64,000 nt of DNA from assembly GCF_020172665.1 (NCBI RefSeq), contig NZ_CP083985.1, positions 938,502 to 1,002,501 on the forward strand, read 5' to 3'. The notes under the pieces were generated by a model that was not told where the DNA came from, did no database searches, and saw nothing but the letters and a program-made list of their open reading frames with translations. A program made the translations under genes and the position numbers. Source of the DNA: [Mycobacterium] zoologicum (GTDB lineage: Bacteria; Actinomycetota; Actinomycetes; Mycobacteriales; Mycobacteriaceae). The stretch's first letter is position 1, and each line of letters begins with the position of its first letter. Of this stretch, positions 52,416 to 62,495 are shown in pieces.

Positions 52416-55400
52416 TTGAACCCGATATCGCTGTTGCTCCGAGGTGCCCGCCTGCTCTCCGGTGAGGCCACCACCGCGTCGCTGACTCGGCGCTGCTGGC
52501 GCGGCGAGCAACGCGCGTGGATCGAGGTGCGTGGGCTGGCCGACGCCGACGGCACCGAACTCGGGCAGCGGGTGCTCGATGCCCTGCTCGCCCGACCCGG
52601 TGTGGTCAAGGCGCGTATCAACCGGCAGCTGTCGCGGGTGGTGGTGGAGCTTGCCGACGACGTCGCGCTCAAAGACCTGTGCGGCCTGATCGACGACACC
52701 GAACGCCTGCACCGCGGTGGTGGCGGCAGCGCACCCGTCAGCCTGCCCGGTGACGGCTTGCTGCTGGTGGCCCGAGGAGTGATGGTCGGCGCCCACGCGG
52801 CCGGGCTGGCCGTCGCGGTCGCCGGGTGGGCGCTGCGGCTGCCGCAGGCGCCGATCGCCGTGGACGCGGTGGCGACGTTCGCCAACTACCAGCCGTGGTT
52901 GCGCCGGGGGCTGGCCGACAAGATCGGTACCGGGCCCGCCGACACGGTGCTCTCGGTGATCTCCGTCGGGGCGCGCATCGCCATGCTGTCGCCGGCCAAC
53001 CTTGCGGTGGACCTGGCGCTGCAGGGTGTCAAAGCCGCCGAGGTCGAGGCCGCGGCGCAGGCCTGGAGCCGTCACGAGCCGCTGCTGGCCCGGCACGCCG
53101 ACCAGCCCGAACTGGTCCTGCCGTCGCGCCCGGTGCCGCTGCCCGAAGGGCCCGCCGCCCGGCACGGTCGGCGGACAGGCTACGCACAGTTGCTCGGCAC
53201 CGGCCTGGTCGGCATCATCACCCGCAACGTCACCATGGCCGCGACCGCGACCATCGTGACCGCCCCCAAGGCCATGCGCATCACCACCGAATCGTTCGCC
53301 GCGACCCTGAGCCGCTCATTGGTCGAACAGCACTCGGCGCTGCCACTGAACTCCGAGGGACTACGCCGGCTCGACCGCATCGACGCGGTGCTGCTCGACC
53401 CGCGGCTGTTCTGCCGGGCCGGCGGGCACCACCCGCTGGCGGCAGCCCTGCTCGGGGAGGCCAGGGCGGCCGGCGTGCAACTGATCACCCTGGATGTCCC
53501 CGAGCTCGGCGAGCTGCGGCCGGCGTTCGAGGAACTCGCGCCGGTGGACGAAGGCTTTGACGACGCGCTGGCCGCCGCACTGACCGGCCTGCAGCAGGCC
53601 GGGCGCACCGTGGCCGTGGTGTCTGCGACCGCGGCGCAGGCACTGTGCTTGGCCGACGTCGGTGTGGGGATCGTGCCGGACTCCGAGGACACCGAAGAGA
53701 CCGCCGTGCGTCCTCCTTTTGAGGCCGACCTACTGCTGCCCGACCTGGCCGGCGTCTGGCGGGTGCTGCACGCACTGCCTGCGGCCCGCGCCGCCACCGA
53801 ACGCGGCATCTCGATCTCGACCGGCGCATCGGCGCTCGGCGCGCTGCTGATGGTTCCCGGCGTTCGCGGGTTCCCGGGGGGCCGGCGCAACAGCAGCACC
53901 GGCCCGATCACCGCAGGCGCCGCCGCCGGACTGGTGTCGGGATACCTGCTGGCCCGTCAGGTGGCCCGCACCCCGCAACCGCGCCCGGCGCCGAACTACG
54001 ACTGGCACGCCATGCCGGTTGAGGAGGTCCGCGCCATGCTGCCGGCTCCCGACGCCGGTGCGATGGCCGCCGAAGCAGCAGCACCGCCGAGCATGCTGTG
54101 GCAGTTCGCCAAGGCCGTGCGCACCGAACTGTCCGATCCGCTGATGCCGGTGCTGGCGCTGTGCTCGACGGCCACCGCCATGCTGGGCTCGCCGATCGAT
54201 GCGCTGATGGTCAGCACCGTGCTGGTGGGCAACTGCATGCTCGCCGCCGGTCAGCAGCTGCAGGCCGAGAACCGGCTCAACCGGCTGCTGGCCCAGCAGA
54301 CCCCGCCGGCGCGCACCGTCGCCGCCGGGTCCTACGTGGACGTCGTCGCCGACCGGTTGCTGCCCGGCACGGTGATCGAGATCCGCAGCAACGAGGTCGT
54401 TCCGGCCGACGCCCGGCTGATCGAGGCCACCGATCTGGAAATCGACGAGTCCTCGCTCACCGGTGAATCCCTGTCGGTGGACAAGCAGATCGAGGCCGTG
54501 GCGCCCGGCGCCGAACTGGCCGACCGCAGCTGCATGCTCTACGCCGGAACGACGGTCGTCGCCGGTACCGCGGTCGCGGTGGTCACCGCCGTCGGCGCCG
54601 ACTCCCAGGCCCGTCGCGCCGCCGAGCTGGCCGCCGGGGATCTGCCGGTGGTGGGCCTGCAGCACCAACTGAGCCGGCTGATGGCCCGCGCCTTCCCGGC
54701 CAGCGCGGCCGGCGGGGCGATGGTGGGGGTGCTGGGGATGCTGCGCGGCGGCGGCCTGAAGCTGGCGCTGGGCAACGCGATCGCCGTTGCGGTGGCCGCC
54801 GTCCCCGAGGGCATGCCGCTGATGGCGACCCTGGCCCAGCACGCCTCGGCGCAACGCCTCACCGGCACCGGCGCGCTGGTCCGCATCCCGCGGTCGGTGG
54901 AGGCGCTGGGCCGCGTCGAAGTGGTCTGCTTCGACAAGACCGGCACGCTCAGCGAGAACCGGCTCCGGGTCACCCGGGTGCATCCGGTGGCGGGGCACTC
55001 CGACGACGACGTGTTGCGCGCCGCGGCCAACGCCGCCCCCGCGCCGGAAGGCGTAGTGCAGGCGCACGCCACCGACCAGGCCGTCACCGAAGCGGCCGCC
55101 GGCATCTCCGGTGGGGTACCGCTGTGGACGACGACGGATGCGCACCTGCCGTTCCGTTCCGGCCGGGCGTTCTCGGCGTCGGCGTCGGGCAATGACCTGA
55201 TGGTCAAGGGCGCCCCGGAAGTGGTGCTGGCAGCCTGCGCGGGGCTGGGTCCCAACCCCCATGACACGGTGGCCGCGCTGGCCGCCGACGGGCTGCGGGT
55301 GATCGCAGTCGCCCAGCGCCGCCTCACCGCCGCACAGCGGAAGGTGCTGCGGGACGACCCGGATGCCATCACCGGACTGTGTGCGGAAGGTCTGTCGCTG

Positions 55401-56579
55401 ATCGGGTTCCTGGGCATCGCCGACACCCCGCGCGCCGAGGCACCGCAACTGCTGGCCGCGCTGGCCGAGCGCGGCGTCGGCATCCGGCTGATCACCGGGG
55501 ATCACCCCGTCACCGCAACCGCCATCGCCGCTGAACTGGGCGTGCCGGTCAGGCCCGATCAGGTCATCACCGGCGCGGAATGGAACGCGTGCTCGCGCAA
55601 GCAGCAGGAGCGGGCGGTGGCCGAGCGGGTGATCTTCGCCCGGATGTCACCGGAGAACAAGGTGCAGGTGGTGCAGACCCTGGAGCGCAGCGGAACGGTG
55701 TGCGCCATGGTCGGCGACGGCGCCAACGACGCGGCGGCGATCCGGGCGGCCAGCGTCGGACTCGGGGTCGTCGCCCGCGGCAGCGACTCGGCGCACACGA
55801 CCGCCGACATCGTGTTGACCGACGGCCGGATCGGCGCCCTGGTGGACGCCATCGACGAGGGCCGGCGGCTGTGGCGCGGAGTGCAGCTGGCCGTCACCGG
55901 ACTGCTCGGCGGCAACGTCGGCGAGGTGATCTTCGGCGTCATCGGCACCGCGCTGACCGGCAGCTCGCCGCTGAACAACCGTCAGCTGCTGCTGATGAAC
56001 ATGCTGACCGACGCGCTGCCGGCCACCGCCGTCGCGGTCAGCACTCCGGCCGGCCCGGCGCAGCGGGTGGTGCACGGTATCGACGAACGCAGCCTGATGC
56101 GCGAGGTCGTGGTCCGCGGCGCCATCACCGGGGCGGCGGCCAGTGCCGCGTGGGGGATGGCTCGCCTCACCGGTGTGATGGGCGGTCCGCAGCGCGCGGC
56201 GACGGTCGCGTTGATCACCCTGGTCAGCACCGAACTCGCCCAAACCCTGGTGGATTCGCACGCGCCGCTGGTGTGGCTCACCGCCGCCGGGTCGTTCGCG
56301 GCGTTCGCGGCGATGATCAGCGTGCCCGGGATCAGCCAGTTCCTCGGCTGCGTCCCGATCGGCCCGCTGGGTTGGGCGCAGGCCCTGGGCGCGACGGGCG
56401 CCGCCGTCCTGGGGATAGCGGTGGCCCCGCAACTGCTTCCGGAGAAGTGGCGTGCCGCCGAGCCCGAGGACGCCGACGCCGATGCCGGCCCGGTGGCTGC
56501 GGTGCAGGTGCTGCGTCCGCGGGTTTCGGCTGCGGCGGCCGATGGTGCGTCTACGGTATTGGCCAGCAACTCACGCTGA
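52416..56579 (+). CDS. CtpH/CtpI-like P-type ATPase
   Basis: This gene encodes about 1387 residues from a TTG at 52416 preceded by GGTAG; the frame is open from 52356 and the true start is uncertain. Like CtpH and CtpI of M. tuberculosis (about 1540 and 1630 residues) it has a long N-terminal region of about 500 residues with an HMA-like stretch and pseudo-ATPase segments, then a P2-type ATPase core: TGES at about 682, AVAAVPEGMPL (the Ca/Mg-pump type helix 4), DKTGT from about 840, MVKGAPEVV, GDGAND at about 1100 and QLLLMNMLTDALPA. CPC and SPC are absent. The substrate may be a divalent cation; control by the divergent ArsR regulator suggests a metal. Confidence 0.85.
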   Translation: MNPISLLLRGARLLSGEATTASLTRRCWRGEQRAWIEVRGLADADGTELGQRVLDALLARPGVVKARINRQLSRVVVELADDVALKDLCGLIDDTERLHRGGGGSAPVSLPGDGLLLVARGVMVGAHAAGLAVAVAGWALRLPQAPIAVDAVATFANYQPWLRRGLADKIGTGPADTVLSVISVGARIAMLSPANLAVDLALQGVKAAEVEAAAQAWSRHEPLLARHADQPELVLPSRPVPLPEGPAARHGRRTGYAQLLGTGLVGIITRNVTMAATATIVTAPKAMRITTESFAATLSRSLVEQHSALPLNSEGLRRLDRIDAVLLDPRLFCRAGGHHPLAAALLGEARAAGVQLITLDVPELGELRPAFEELAPVDEGFDDALAAALTGLQQAGRTVAVVSATAAQALCLADVGVGIVPDSEDTEETAVRPPFEADLLLPDLAGVWRVLHALPAARAATERGISISTGASALGALLMVPGVRGFPGGRRNSSTGPITAGAAAGLVSGYLLARQVARTPQPRPAPNYDWHAMPVEEVRAMLPAPDAGAMAAEAAAPPSMLWQFAKAVRTELSDPLMPVLALCSTATAMLGSPIDALMVSTVLVGNCMLAAGQQLQAENRLNRLLAQQTPPARTVAAGSYVDVVADRLLPGTVIEIRSNEVVPADARLIEATDLEIDESSLTGESLSVDKQIEAVAPGAELADRSCMLYAGTTVVAGTAVAVVTAVGADSQARRAAELAAGDLPVVGLQHQLSRLMARAFPASAAGGAMVGVLGMLRGGGLKLALGNAIAVAVAAVPEGMPLMATLAQHASAQRLTGTGALVRIPRSVEALGRVEVVCFDKTGTLSENRLRVTRVHPVAGHSDDDVLRAAANAAPAPEGVVQAHATDQAVTEAAAGISGGVPLWTTTDAHLPFRSGRAFSASASGNDLMVKGAPEVVLAACAGLGPNPHDTVAALAADGLRVIAVAQRRLTAAQRKVLRDDPDAITGLCAEGLSLIGFLGIADTPRAEAPQLLAALAERGVGIRLITGDHPVTATAIAAELGVPVRPDQVITGAEWNACSRKQQERAVAERVIFARMSPENKVQVVQTLERSGTVCAMVGDGANDAAAIRAASVGLGVVARGSDSAHTTADIVLTDGRIGALVDAIDEGRRLWRGVQLAVTGLLGGNVGEVIFGVIGTALTGSSPLNNRQLLLMNMLTDALPATAVAVSTPAGPAQRVVHGIDERSLMREVVVRGAITGAAASAAWGMARLTGVMGGPQRAATVALITLVSTELAQTLVDSHAPLVWLTAAGSFAAFAAMISVPGISQFLGCVPIGPLGWAQALGATGAAVLGIAVAPQLLPEKWRAAEPEDADADAGPVAAVQVLRPRVSAAAADGASTVLASNSR

Positions 56580-56605
56580 TCCCGTCAACTCCACGGAGGC
56601 GCCAC

Positions 56606-57001
56606 ATGCACCCGTTCCGGCAAGCCGTCGAAGCCCGTGACGCCGCGGCCATCGAGGCGTTGCTCTCCGAGGATGTGGTGTTCACCAGTCCGGTGGCGTT
56701 CAAGCCGTATCCGGGCAAGCCGATCACCGCGGCCATCCTGCGCGCGGTGATGCGCGTTTTCGAGGACTTCCGCTACGTGCGGGAGATCGGCGACCCGACC
56801 GGAAGCGACCATGCGCTGATGTTCGAGGCCACGGTGGCCGGAAAGCGGCTCACCGGATGCGATTTCCTGCATGTCGATGCCGACGGCAAGATCGACGACT
56901 TCATGGTGATGGTGCGGCCGCTGTCGGCGGCCACCGCGCTGGCCGAGGCCATGGGGGCGCAGTTCGAGCAGATCACCCGCGAGGCGGCGGCGGCCGGCTG
57001 A
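56606..57001 (+). CDS. SnoaL/NTF2-like protein
   Basis: This gene encodes 131 residues from the ATG at 56606 behind ACGGAGG, 26 bp after the ATPase. Typical NTF2-like elements are visible: MHPFRQAVEARDAAAIEALL, DVVFTSPVAFKPYPG, FRYVREIGDPTGSDHALMFE and FLHVDADGKIDDFMVMVRP. Proteins of this sort are small ligand-binding enzymes or accessory proteins. A relic of the same N-terminus occurs at 36733. The role with the ATPase is unknown. Confidence 0.82.
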   Translation: MHPFRQAVEARDAAAIEALLSEDVVFTSPVAFKPYPGKPITAAILRAVMRVFEDFRYVREIGDPTGSDHALMFEATVAGKRLTGCDFLHVDADGKIDDFMVMVRPLSAATALAEAMGAQFEQITREAAAAG

Positions 57002-57044
57002 CACGATGCCGGCGAATCTGCCGCTGTTCGTCATCTCGTAAGCC

Positions 57045-57470
57045 TCAGCCGGCTGCCGGCGATCGGGGAATGACGCTGGGGCGCCGCCGTTTCGCCGCCG
57101 CGTTGTTGGCCCCACGCCCTGCCAGCGTGCCCAGCATCGCCTCGCCGAACACCCCCGGGGGCAATGCCGACGACAGCGCCGGCGCCGGAGTTCCGGTGCC
57201 GGCCGGAGCGGGCGTCACCGACGTCTCCACCGCCGACCAACCCTGCGGCACCGACAACGCACCCACCAGACTGGCCCGGCCGGCCAGCGCTGAAACCGGC
57301 CGGGGGGCAACGGTTACCGGGCCGGACGCGACCACCGGGCGGGCCGATCCCACGATGAACGGACCGATGCCCTGGTGCTCGTCGCGCAAGGCGTTGACCG
57401 CCAACGCGTGGTTGGTGGTCTGGATCGAGATCCCCGAGAACGTGGAACTCGTCGTCGACGCCGCCGCACA
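57045..57470 (-). pseudogene. C-terminal remnant of a PPE-SVP gene
   Basis: A minus-strand frame without its own proper start reads STTSSTFSGISIQTTNHAL, then AVNALRDEHQGIGPFIVG, then ...GRASLVGALSVPQGWSAVE and a Pro/Ala-rich end. The GxxSVPxxW motif (here SLVGALSVPQGW) defines the SVP class of PPE proteins. The N-terminal PPE domain and a start codon are missing; a stop lies just upstream at 57471-57473. It is the decayed end of a PPE gene, and supports a mycobacterial host. Confidence 0.65.
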
Positions 57471-57562
57471 TCATCGGTGGTGGCCGTGGTGCATGACAAG
57501 AACGGGATGCCACAATCGAGCCGGCTGACTTTCAAAGCCGTCCCCGGATTCCCAGGAGAAAC

Positions 57563-58774
57563 ATGACGTTCTCGGTAGAGCTCAGTGATGACGTGATCGA
57601 GGTGCGCGACTGGGTGCACCAGTTCGCCGCCGACGTCGTTCGCCCCGCCGCCGCCGAATGGGATGAGCGCGAGGAGACGCCGTGGCCCATCATTCAGGAG
57701 GCGGCCAAGGTCGGCCTGTACTCACCCGAACTGTTCGTCACGCAGGCCGCCGAGCCCAGCGGAATCGGCATGTTGACGGTGTTCGAGGAGCTGTTCTGGG
57801 GTGACGCCGGCATCGCGCTGTCGATCCTGGGCACCGGATTGGCGGCAGCGGCCCTGGCGGGCAACGGAACCCCCGAACAGCTGGGGCAGTGGCTGCCGGA
57901 GATGTTCGGCACCGCCGATGATCCCAAACTCGGCGCCTTCTGCTCTTCGGAACCTGATGCCGGCTCGGACGTCGGCGCGATCCGCACTCGGGCCCGCTTC
58001 GATGAGGCGACCCGGGAATGGGTGCTGGGCGGCACCAAAACCTGGGCCACCAACGGCGGAATCGCGAACGTGCACATCGTGGTCGCCTCGGTCTATCCCG
58101 AGCTGGGCTCGCGCGGGCAGGCCAGTTTCGTCATCCCGCCCGGGACGCCGGGCATGTCGCAGGGCCAGAAGTTCAAGAAGCACGGCATCCGGGCCTCGCA
58201 CACCGCCGAGATCGTCCTGGACAACGTGCGGCTGCCCGAGGACATGATCCTCGGCGGCAGGGAGAAGTTCGAGGACCGCGTCGCCCGCGTGAAATCCGGC
58301 GCGTCGGCCGGCGGACAGGCGGCGATGAAGACCTTCGAGCGCACCCGGCCCACTGTCGGGGCGATGGCGGTCGGGGTGGCCCGCGCCGCCTACGAGTACG
58401 CCCTCGAATATGCCTGCCAGCGTGAGCAGTTCGGTCGCAAGATCGGCGAGTTCCAGGCGGTGGCGTTCAAGCTGGCCGACATGAAGAGCCGCATCGACGC
58501 CGCCCGGCTGCTGGTGTGGCGGGCCGGCTGGATGGGCCGCAACAACAAGGCCTTCGACAACGCGGAGGGCTCGATGGCCAAGCTGTTCGCCAGCGAGACC
58601 GCCGTGTACGTCACCGATGAGGCGATCCAGATCCTCGGCGGCAACGGCTACACCCGCGACTACCCGGTCGAGCGGATGCACCGCGACGCGAAGATCTTCA
58701 CCATCTTCGAGGGCACCAGCGAGATCCAGCGGCTGGTGATCGCGCGGGCACTGACGGGCCTGCCGCTGCGCTGA
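57563..58774 (+). CDS. Acyl-CoA dehydrogenase (FadE)
   Basis: This gene encodes 403 residues from the ATG at 57563 after CCAGGAGAAAC. Signatures include the FAD/substrate segment [18 protein letters not shown] and [17 protein letters not shown], the C-terminal ACD motif [25 protein letters not shown] (in part), and the end [21 protein letters not shown] with [14 protein letters not shown], in which the Glu of EGTSEIQ is the usual catalytic base. It oxidises acyl-CoA in beta-oxidation. Chain-length preference cannot be read. Confidence 0.92.
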   Translation: MTFSVELSDDVIEVRDWVHQFAADVVRPAAAEWDEREETPWPIIQEAAKVGLYSPELFVTQAAEPSGIGMLTVFEELFWGDAGIALSILGTGLAAAALAGNGTPEQLGQWLPEMFGTADDPKLGAFCSSEPDAGSDVGAIRTRARFDEATREWVLGGTKTWATNGGIANVHIVVASVYPELGSRGQASFVIPPGTPGMSQGQKFKKHGIRASHTAEIVLDNVRLPEDMILGGREKFEDRVARVKSGASAGGQAAMKTFERTRPTVGAMAVGVARAAYEYALEYACQREQFGRKIGEFQAVAFKLADMKSRIDAARLLVWRAGWMGRNNKAFDNAEGSMAKLFASETAVYVTDEAIQILGGNGYTRDYPVERMHRDAKIFTIFEGTSEIQRLVIARALTGLPLR

Positions 58775-58789
58775 CCGGCGCCGTCCGCC

Positions 58790-59260
58790 TCACTGCAACC
58801 CGATGTCCTGCCCGCGTTCTGACTCCGGCCGGGGCCCGAAGTAGCGCCGGTCGGCGGCCTCGATGGGCACATCGTTGATGCTGGCCTCGCGGCGGCGCAT
58901 CAGCCCGTGGTCGTCGAACTCCCAGAGTTCGTTGCCGTAACTGCGGTACCACTGTCCGGCGGCGTCGCGGGACTCGTACTGGAACCGGACGGCGATGCGG
59001 TTCCCGCGGAACCCCCACAGGCTCTTGCGAAGTGCGTAGTCGAGTTCGCGTTCCCACTTGGCGGTGAGGAACTCGACTATCGCCGCACGCCCGGTGATGA
59101 ACTGGTCGCGGTTGCGCCACACCGAATCCGGTGTGTAGGCCAGGCTGACGGTGTGCGGGTCGCGGCTGTTCCAGGCGTCCTCGGCGGCTTGCACCTTCTG
59201 GAGTGCGCCGTCCAGATCGAACGGTGGAATCGGCGGTCGGTGTTCGGCCGAACCGGTCAT
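58790..59260 (-). CDS. DUF1348 (SnoaL-like) protein
   Basis: This gene encodes 156 residues. It matches the DUF1348 pattern closely: [74 protein letters not shown] (in part), [30 protein letters not shown]. The family has an NTF2-like fold and unknown function. It is convergent with fadE and divergent from the DoxX-type gene. Confidence 0.87.
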   Translation of the reverse strand: MTGSAEHRPPIPPFDLDGALQKVQAAEDAWNSRDPHTVSLAYTPDSVWRNRDQFITGRAAIVEFLTAKWERELDYALRKSLWGFRGNRIAVRFQYESRDAAGQWYRSYGNELWEFDDHGLMRRREASINDVPIEAADRRYFGPRPESERGQDIGLQ

Positions 59261-59328
59261 GGAAGGTTCCTTTCGATCGCCGGCACATTGGTGTCCCCGT
59301 TGGCCAGTGTGTGCTCTACTTGCCGGAA

Positions 59329-59862
59329 ATGACCAGTTACCGGCGCATCGCCTCCGGACTGAACAGGCTCAGCTGGCTGCCGAACGTGGTGCTTCGGCTG
59401 ACCGTCGGGTTCATGTTCTTCAGCGGCGCGGTGGGCAAGCTCGGGGCGCTGGACCAATTCACCAGGATGTTCGCCGATCTGGGGATTGCCGGCTCACGAG
59501 TGATCGCCCCGGCCACCGCAGTGGCGGAGTTGCTCGGCGGGGCGGCGCTGATGCTCGGCGTGGTGACCCGGCTGGCCTCGGCTGTGCTGGCGGCGGTGAT
59601 GATCGGCGCGCTGATCACCGTCGTCGGACCGGACCTGGCGCAGAAGTATCCGGCCTGGTGGGATTTCCTGAGCAACCTGTTCTATGCCCCGGAGTGGCTG
59701 CTGCTCGGGGTGCTGCTGTGGCTGGTGTGTGTCGGGCCGGGTGAACGCGGTCGCACCCTATCCGGCCGTCTTCCCGTTGTCGGTCATATACACCGCGCCG
59801 TGCACCGCGGCCGCGGCGTCGCTGGCCAGGAACGCGATGACCTCGGCGACGTCGGCCGGTGA
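59329..59862 (+). CDS. DoxX family membrane protein
   Basis: This gene encodes 177 residues from the ATG at 59329. Four helices and the DoxX signature are present: [54 protein letters not shown] and [20 protein letters not shown]. The last 40 residues (after VGPGERGR) are basic and read antisense through the 3' end of the SDR gene for 105 bp, so the natural end may have been extended. DoxX proteins are linked to redox and sulfur metabolism; the function here is unknown. Confidence 0.8.
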   Translation: MTSYRRIASGLNRLSWLPNVVLRLTVGFMFFSGAVGKLGALDQFTRMFADLGIAGSRVIAPATAVAELLGGAALMLGVVTRLASAVLAAVMIGALITVVGPDLAQKYPAWWDFLSNLFYAPEWLLLGVLLWLVCVGPGERGRTLSGRLPVVGHIHRAVHRGRGVAGQERDDLGDVGR

Positions 59863-60498
59863 GCTCATGCCGCGCGGCGAGGCCACCCGCATGATCAGGT
59901 TGACGTCGGCGCCCTCGGGCAGCTGGAAGTTCGTCACCTGCGGGGTCAGCATCCCGCCCGGGCACACGGCATTGACCCGGAGCTTCTCCGCGGTGAACTC
60001 GACGGCCAGCGACCGGGTAAGTCCGACCAGACCGTGCTTGGCCGCGCAGTAGCCCGCCGAATAGGCCTGGCCCTCCACCCCGGCGATCGAGGCGACGTTG
60101 ACGATGTTGCCGGCCGTCTCCAGCAGGTGCGGCAACGCGGCGCGACACAGGAAGAACGGTCCGTTGAGGTTGACCGCCAGATCGTGGGCCCACTCGTCGT
60201 CGGTGACGGCCAGGGTGTGGCGCATCTGGTGGGCGCCGGCGACGTTGGCCAGGACGTCGAGCCGGCCGAACTTCTCGACGCACTGCTGCACGGCCGCCGC
60301 ACAGGCCTCGGCCGTGCCGATGTCGGTGGGGGCGTAGTGGCCGCCGGGCACGTCGGCGAAGACCGTGGCCAGCCGGTCGGCGTCGCGGGCCAGCCCGAAC
60401 ACCGTCGCCCCACGCCGGGCGAACAGCTGGGCCACGGCGGCGCCCAGCCCCGATGACGCACCGGTCACCAGCGCCACTTTGCCCGTCAGATCGGTCAT
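59758..60498 (-). CDS. Short-chain dehydrogenase/reductase
   Basis: This gene encodes 246 residues from the ATG at 60498. It is a classical SDR: the cofactor motif VALVTGASSGLGAAVAQLF, NVAGAH, the catalytic Ser in IVNVASIAGVEGQAYSAGY with Tyr in YCAAKHG, and VCPGGMLTP. The Tyr-x-x-x-Lys pair is Y-CAA-K. The cofactor is NAD(H)- or NADP(H), unresolved. It is convergent with doxX and divergent from a second SDR. Confidence 0.9.
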   Translation of the reverse strand: MTDLTGKVALVTGASSGLGAAVAQLFARRGATVFGLARDADRLATVFADVPGGHYAPTDIGTAEACAAAVQQCVEKFGRLDVLANVAGAHQMRHTLAVTDDEWAHDLAVNLNGPFFLCRAALPHLLETAGNIVNVASIAGVEGQAYSAGYCAAKHGLVGLTRSLAVEFTAEKLRVNAVCPGGMLTPQVTNFQLPEGADVNLIMRVASPRGMSSPADVAEVIAFLASDAAAAVHGAVYMTDNGKTAG

Positions 60499-60558
60499 GT
60501 CGATTCCTCGTCTCACCCGGTAAGCCCGCGCGGCGACGCGGCCGTATACGGTCCAGTG

Positions 60559-61398
60559 ATGGCTTCAGTATCGGTGATCACCGGCGGTGCGGGCGGCATG
60601 GGTCTGGCGACGGCCAAGGTCATCGGACGCGATCACCCGGTGGTGTTGTGCGATGTCCGTGCACAGCAGCTCGACTCGGCGCAGGCCGAGCTCAAAGACC
60701 TAGGTATCACCTCGATCGTCGTCAACTGCGATGTCACCGACCGCGACGCGGTGACCGAGCTGTTCGTGGTCGCCGCCGGTGTCGGGACGCTGGCGTCGGT
60801 GTTTCACACCGCGGGCATCGGCCCGAGCACGGGCGACGCCGAATTCGTCATGCGGACCAACGCCTACGGCACCATCGTCGTCGACGAAGCGTTCTACGCC
60901 GTCGCCGGCGAAGGCGCGGTGATCGTCAACGTGGCCTCGATGTCGGCGTACCTGCTGCCCGACAAGATCATCCCCACCGCGCAGTTCCCGCTGGCGTGCA
61001 GCGACGCCGACGCCTTCGTAGCCGCGATGACGGCGCACTGCAACCACGCCCCCGAAAAGATGCGGTCGGGTTTCTCCTACACCGTCAGCAAGGCTTTCGT
61101 GAAGTGGTACACCGAGTCGCAGTCCGAACGATTCGGCAGTCGCGGCCTGCGCATCGTCTCGGTGTCACCGGGCAACATCGACACCGAACTGGGCCGACGC
61201 GAAGCGGAGGCCGGGGTGGGCGCGATGATGCCCGACGCGGTGATCCCGCGATGGGGCACCGCTGAGGAGATGGCCGAGCTGTTCGCCTTCTGTGCCGGCG
61301 ACAAGTGCAGCTACCTGCACGGCGCGGACCTTCTGGCCGACGGGGGAGTGGTGGCCTCGATGCGGGAACGCGCGCGGGTGGCCGCCGAACGCGACTGA
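60559..61398 (+). CDS. Short-chain dehydrogenase (3-alpha-HSD-like)
   Basis: This gene encodes 279 residues from the ATG at 60559. The Rossmann motif is VSVITGGAGGMGLATAKVIG, with HTAGIGPST in place of the usual NAG. The catalytic Ser lies in VNVASMSAYLLP and the Tyr-Lys pair in FSYTVSKAFVKWY. C-terminal VSPGNIDTELGRRE follows. An insertion between Ser and Tyr (about 50 residues) is typical of 3-alpha-hydroxysteroid dehydrogenase-like SDRs. A sterol or related alcohol is a likely substrate; this is inferred. Confidence 0.88.
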   Translation: MASVSVITGGAGGMGLATAKVIGRDHPVVLCDVRAQQLDSAQAELKDLGITSIVVNCDVTDRDAVTELFVVAAGVGTLASVFHTAGIGPSTGDAEFVMRTNAYGTIVVDEAFYAVAGEGAVIVNVASMSAYLLPDKIIPTAQFPLACSDADAFVAAMTAHCNHAPEKMRSGFSYTVSKAFVKWYTESQSERFGSRGLRIVSVSPGNIDTELGRREAEAGVGAMMPDAVIPRWGTAEEMAELFAFCAGDKCSYLHGADLLADGGVVASMRERARVAAERD

Positions 61399-61577
61399 CA
61401 TGCTGTCTATTTGCAGGCCATGGCTGCAAAACGCACCCTGAATACCGTGCGGCCAGGTAATTTGCGCTATTGACAAGCGTGAAGGGGGACGTTTAACGTG
61501 GGCCGAACCTACGGAACCGTAGGTTTGGCCGACGGGGGGCCAATCGACGCCCATGTCGATACGAGATGGAGCAAAGC

Positions 61578-62495
61578 ATGACCAATGTCCAGACGGCGCT
61601 GCTGCACGAGCTGGAGCCGATAGTCGAGCAGAACCTCAACCGCCACCTCAAGGCCGCCAAGCCCTGGCTCCCGCACGACTACGTGCCGTGGAGCAAGGGC
61701 CGCGACTTCGCCTTCCTGGGCGGGGAGGACTGGGTTCCCGAGGACTCGCCGCTGGATCCGGTCGCCAAGGCCGCCATGCTGGTCAACCTCCTGACCGAGG
61801 ACAACCTGCCGTCCTACCACCGTGAGATCGCCACCACGTTCAGCCGGGACGGTGCCTGGGGCAGCTGGGTGGGCCAGTGGACCGCCGAGGAGGGCCGCCA
61901 CAGCATCGCGCTGCGCGACTACCTGATCGTCACCCGCGGTATCGACCCGGTGAACCTCGAGCAGATGCGGATGCAGCACACCATCGCCGGGTACGACGCC
62001 GGCGGCAAGTCGGCGTTGGGGGTCCTGGCCTACGTCTCGTTCCAGGAGCTCGCCACCCGGGTGTCGCACCGCAACACCGGTAAGGCGTCGGGCTGCCCCA
62101 TCGCCGACCAGCTGCTGGCGCGGGTGGCCCTCGACGAGAACCTGCACATGGTGTTCTACCGCAACCTGATGCAGGCCGCGCTGGACATCTCGCCCGACGA
62201 CGCGATGTGCGCGATCCGCGACGAGGTGCTCGGCTTCGCGATGCCCGGTATGGGTATGCCCGGCTTCCAGGAGAACGCCCTCATGATCGCCAAGGCCGGC
62301 ATTTACGACCTGCGCATCCACCACGACGACGTCATCCAGCCGGTGCTGCGGTTCTGGAAGATCAACGAGCGCAACGACTTCGGTCCCAAGGGCGAAGAGG
62401 CGCGTGAGCAGGTCATCGGCTTCATGAAGATGGTCGACGAGCGCGCCACGTACTACGAGGAGAAGGCCAAGGCGCGCGAGAGCGTGACTGCCTAA
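61578..62495 (+). CDS. Acyl-ACP desaturase, DesA type
   Basis: This gene encodes 305 residues from the ATG at 61578 after GGAGC; an ATG at 61566 lacks a binding site. It closely resembles DesA1 of M. tuberculosis, with the diiron ligands visible as TEDNLPSYHRE, TAEEGRHSIALRDYL and ALDENLHMVFYRNLM (EExxH pattern: E-x-x-H in EEGRH and DENLH). Such soluble desaturases introduce double bonds into acyl-ACP for mycolic or unsaturated fatty acids. It is preceded by a 179-bp promoter gap and convergent with mntH (4-bp overlap). Confidence 0.88.
   Translation: MTNVQTALLHELEPIVEQNLNRHLKAAKPWLPHDYVPWSKGRDFAFLGGEDWVPEDSPLDPVAKAAMLVNLLTEDNLPSYHREIATTFSRDGAWGSWVGQWTAEEGRHSIALRDYLIVTRGIDPVNLEQMRMQHTIAGYDAGGKSALGVLAYVSFQELATRVSHRNTGKASGCPIADQLLARVALDENLHMVFYRNLMQAALDISPDDAMCAIRDEVLGFAMPGMGMPGFQENALMIAKAGIYDLRIHHDDVIQPVLRFWKINERNDFGPKGEEAREQVIGFMKMVDERATYYEEKAKARESVTA

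Noticed and set aside
61399..61577. Riboswitch upstream of the desaturase gene
   Set aside because: The gap contains a TTGACA-like element (ATTGACAAGCG near 61473) suited to a promoter but no conserved aptamer pattern that I can recognise.
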